Below, piece after piece: positions 39,276 to 41,397 of a stretch of DNA of 41,397 nucleotides; position 1 is the stretch's first letter; each line of letters opens with the position of its first letter. The position numbers were made by a program, and so were the translations under genes. Under the pieces are notes generated by a model. It was not told the DNA's origin. It saw nothing but the letters and a program-made list of their open reading frames with translations, and ran no database searches. The DNA comes from Fen-1077 sp050014355 (lineage in GTDB: Bacteria; Chloroflexota; Dehalococcoidia; Dehalococcoidales; RBG-16-60-22). The stretch is taken from the NCBI GenBank assembly GCA_050014355.1, contig JBEKDL010000024.1:1-41397 (forward strand), in the 5' to 3' direction.

Positions 39276-40679
39276 TTATTTGCCTGCAGGCATCGGGAAA
39301 CCTTGAGATTTCAGCGCCTTTTGCAGCGCTTTATAGCCAACTTTCCTCGGTTCAACTTTAGCTTTAACCGCTAAAGCCGCCGCCGTCCCGGCCGCCTGTC
39401 CCGTTGCCACGCAATGAGGAATAAGGTTGGCCATGTTATTAGCAAACGGGTCCGAGGAAAAGCTACGCCCGGCGGTAAGGAAGCCGTCCACTTCTTTGGG
39501 CACCAGCGCGCGGTAGGGGAAACAGGCCGCCGTCGGTGTCTCACCGGGACGCGCCATACGCGCGAACATCACCACGGTATCTTCATGCACCTTGGGTGAA
39601 AACAGGTCATCCCGGGTGAGGGTGTATTCTCCCGAGAGGCGCCGGCTGCCCCTCGTGCCCAGTTGCGATGCGGTGTCCATGATAAAGCTTTTATCGTAGC
39701 CGGGCATGTTGGCCTTGACGAACTTGTGCCATATCCGCATCGCTTTCCTCATGTTGACCTCCACCCAGGTAAGGTCTTCGACATTAGTTGGGCTGCGTCC
39801 TTTAATCCAGTTGTTCACCCAGATGACATCGGCGCGCGGCGTGGCCTGGGGGACGAGGTGGTAAGGGTTCATTATGCCCGGGTTCAAAGCCGCTTTGAAC
39901 CCGTCGCTCCAGATAGCATCCATTTTCTCTTTCAGCTCTTTATGTTTTTCCGGCTGCTCCATGCGGAACCTCGTAAACTTTGTGACATCGACGTTACCCA
40001 CGCGGAAGACCAAGGCGAGCTGCGAGCTCCTCAACTTCGGGTCGACGGCATCATCGAAAGCGGCACCCGCGGACGTGAAAAGGTCGCCATCGCCAGTAGT
40101 ATCGATGATGACTTTGCCCATTATCGCCATTCTGCCGGACTTACTTTCAAAAGTGATACCCTTCACTCTGTTTTTCTCCACGATGGCGCGGCTGGCCCAG
40201 GAATGCAGCAGAAGCTTTACCCCGGCCTCTTCAATGAGGTCATTCAGAACGCACTTGAGCATTTCCTGGTCGAAATATACCGAGTACCTCATCCTATCGG
40301 CAATCATGCCGAACGTGCGCAGCGCCCAGCGCTTGATGATTGCCGGGTCGGTCGAGCCAACTTCTTCCCTGGCAGGATGCAGGCAGCCGTCCAGAGGTTC
40401 GCACCTGTCCACCCACTCCTGGCAGACTCCCACCAGTTTCCACGGGTCAATACCGGCGAACACCTGCGGGACCATCAGTACCTGGCCGCCGGTGGCCATG
40501 CCGCCAAGGTGACCGTACCTTTCTACCAGGATTGTTTTAGCACCACTCCTGGCCGCCGACAGCGCCGCCCCAATGCCACCCGGCCCGCCGCCGACCACTA
40601 CCACGTCCGCCTCGTGGAAGACCTTGACATCCATGGCCGGTTCGCGAATAGTCCTGCCCGTTGAAGATTTTCGTGCCAC
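39276..40679 (-). CDS. FAD-dependent oxidoreductase (FAD_oxidored family)
   Basis: A 467-residue flavoprotein. VVVVGGGPGGIGAALSAARSGAKTILVERYGHLGG (from about residue 26) is the dinucleotide-binding fold. VIDTTGDGDLFTSAGA and the C-terminal GFLTAGRSFSSDPFANNMANLIPHCVATGQAAGTAAALA are typical of PF12831 proteins, a broad group related to fumarate-reductase-type flavoproteins. There is no signal peptide, so it is probably cytosolic. The substrate is unknown. The start is GTG 40679 with GAAGG upstream. An ATG 15 codons downstream (MDVKVFHEADVVVVGG) is a plausible alternative start. Confidence 0.87.
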   Translation of the reverse strand: MARKSSTGRTIREPAMDVKVFHEADVVVVGGGPGGIGAALSAARSGAKTILVERYGHLGGMATGGQVLMVPQVFAGIDPWKLVGVCQEWVDRCEPLDGCLHPAREEVGSTDPAIIKRWALRTFGMIADRMRYSVYFDQEMLKCVLNDLIEEAGVKLLLHSWASRAIVEKNRVKGITFESKSGRMAIMGKVIIDTTGDGDLFTSAGAAFDDAVDPKLRSSQLALVFRVGNVDVTKFTRFRMEQPEKHKELKEKMDAIWSDGFKAALNPGIMNPYHLVPQATPRADVIWVNNWIKGRSPTNVEDLTWVEVNMRKAMRIWHKFVKANMPGYDKSFIMDTASQLGTRGSRRLSGEYTLTRDDLFSPKVHEDTVVMFARMARPGETPTAACFPYRALVPKEVDGFLTAGRSFSSDPFANNMANLIPHCVATGQAAGTAAALAVKAKVEPRKVGYKALQKALKSQGFPMPAGK

Positions 40680-40727
40680 GGCTAACCTTCCTTCATTTCT
40701 TCATTTGAATATTTACAACTCGTGGCA

Positions 40728-40757
40728 ATTATAATCTATAAACGCTAGCGGTTTCAA
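40728..40757 (-). promoter_or_regulatory. Promoter of the FAD oxidoreductase with a spacer palindrome
   Basis: TTGAAA (40757-40752), 18-base spacer and TATAAT (40733-40728) on the minus strand, about 50 bases before the GTG. The spacer holds the palindrome CGCTAGCG (40743-40750), extended imperfectly on both sides (AAcGCTAGCgGTT), a likely operator position. The rest of 40680-40878 is very AT-rich and shows no gene. Confidence 0.6.
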
Positions 40758-40878
40758 ATAATTTTTAAAATAGTATTTTAATATTTGAACATTAATATCA
40801 TACTGTTGCTTTAATAAGTGGTGATTTTTTATCGGCAGGTGATTATTCCCGATTATGGCAATTTTTTAAGGTTACGGC

Positions 40879-41397
40879 TTACTTCGCTTTTAGTTTTTTT
40901 GTCCAGGCAACCAGGGCATCTAACAACCCGCGAATCAACTCTTTTGTTTTCTCGTCAAGCAATTTTCCTTTTTCATCGAATTTCTGTGCCGCGAAGGTAA
41001 CAAACACCTCCGGCGAATTTACGGGAAACATTTTGAGAAAGACGAGCGATTGCCGCAGGTGATACTGCGCTCTGGCCCCTCCCAGCATGCCTGTCGACGC
41101 GCTCATTATCGCCGCAGGTTTTCCCTCCAGCGCATTGTCGCCGTAAGGTCTGGAAGCCCAGTCGATAGCGTTCTTAAGGACACCCGGAACCGAATAGTTG
41201 TATTCCGGAGTCACAATCAATATCGCATCGGCCGTTTTAATTCTTTTCTTGAATTCCTTCACCTTTTCCGGCGATGAAGACTCGAAATCCGCATTAAAAG
41301 GGGGAATGCCGTCGAGCTCAAAGGTTTCAAGACTCGCGCTGTCCGGTACGAGCTCACCAGCCGCCCGGAGGAGCGCCCGGTTATAGGAGCCCTTACG
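40879..41397 (-). CDS. NADPH-dependent FMN reductase-family protein (N-terminus outside the window)
   Basis: The frame is open to the window end and begins (partial) RKGSYNRALLRAAGELVP, so about the first 15 residues are missing. GSYNRALL is the FMN-phosphate loop; DGIPPFNADFE, then ADAILIVTPEYNYSVPGVLKNAIDWASRP and GMLGGARAQYHLRQSLVFL are diagnostic for the ChrR/NQR-type flavodoxin-fold reductases. These reduce FMN, quinones or metals with NAD(P)H. About 172 residues are visible, close to full length (about 185). The stop is TAA at 40879. The first ATG in frame (41262) lies inside the domain and is not the start. Confidence 0.92.
   Translation of the reverse strand, partial: RKGSYNRALLRAAGELVPDSASLETFELDGIPPFNADFESSSPEKVKEFKKRIKTADAILIVTPEYNYSVPGVLKNAIDWASRPYGDNALEGKPAAIMSASTGMLGGARAQYHLRQSLVFLKMFPVNSPEVFVTFAAQKFDEKGKLLDEKTKELIRGLLDALVAWTKKLKAK

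Overview
The window looks like chromosomal DNA of an anaerobic bacterium, most likely Chloroflexota of the class Dehalococcoidia. This is inferred from gene content, not from a marker-gene tree. The evidence is a hexulose-phosphate synthase/RraA fusion, an NrpR-type (DUF128) regulator beside a stand-alone glutamate synthase domain protein, a two-gene SufC/SufB system, a rubredoxin/flavin-reductase fusion with several ferritin-like proteins, a NIL-ferredoxin/UPF0280 pair, and an orphan molybdoenzyme related to pyrogallol-phloroglucinol transhydroxylase. Base composition is moderately GC-rich. Many genes start with TTG behind strong Shine-Dalgarno sequences.

Layout. 1-4.2 kb: the end of a HAD phosphatase, exonuclease III, the transhydroxylase-like molybdoenzyme behind a promoter carrying a perfect palindrome, and a nitroreductase. 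4.2-6.3 kb: a REP-like repeat, tRNA-Gly and tRNA-Phe, a cytidine-deaminase-like gene with a damaged start, and an MFS transporter. 6.3-10.2 kb (minus strand): a pantothenate operon (DUF2520 protein, panD, the Hps-RraA fusion, panC) behind a strong promoter and a terminator-like leader. 10.2-11.4 kb: hisA-hisI on a divergent promoter. 11.4-14.4 kb: rplU-rpmA-rpmE, a YqhQ-like membrane protein, a GNAT enzyme and coaE. 14.5-16.3 kb: a YdjM-like membrane protein and an HtrA-like protease. 16.5-21.3 kb (minus strand): a redox and iron-sulfur block of rubrerythrin-like protein, SufC, SufB, rubredoxin fusion, bacterioferritin-like protein, Rieske protein and a second ferritin-like protein. 21.5-23.6 kb: two unknown small proteins, then UPF0280 and NIL-ferredoxin. 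23.7-27.5 kb: aspS-tig-clpP. 27.6-34.4 kb (minus strand): dprA-topA-tyrosine recombinase-M24 peptidase-PHP protein-formyltransferase, the last one frameshifted. 34.5-36.2 kb: a YdeI-like protein, two tRNA-Ser genes and a decayed integrative element. 36.2-40.7 kb: the NrpR-like regulator, a glutamate-synthase-like protein and an FAD oxidoreductase. The window closes in a partial FMN reductase.

Most noteworthy: (1) hisA and rplU are intact, but the codon aligned with the family start Met is ATA and ATT respectively, each six bases after a good Shine-Dalgarno and with no ATG, GTG or TTG in frame upstream. (2) Between tRNA-Ser(CGA) and the nrpR-like gene lies an integrase C-terminus broken over three frames, an AT-rich orphan ORF and a 14-bp direct repeat of the tRNA 5' end. 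(3) The pan operon has no panB here; the Hps-RraA fusion sits between panD and panC, and the leader carries a candidate attenuator. (4) The molybdoenzyme keeps the transhydroxylase active-site residues but has no iron-sulfur subunit gene beside it. (5) The nrpR-like and glutamate-synthase-like genes have large palindromic candidate operators.
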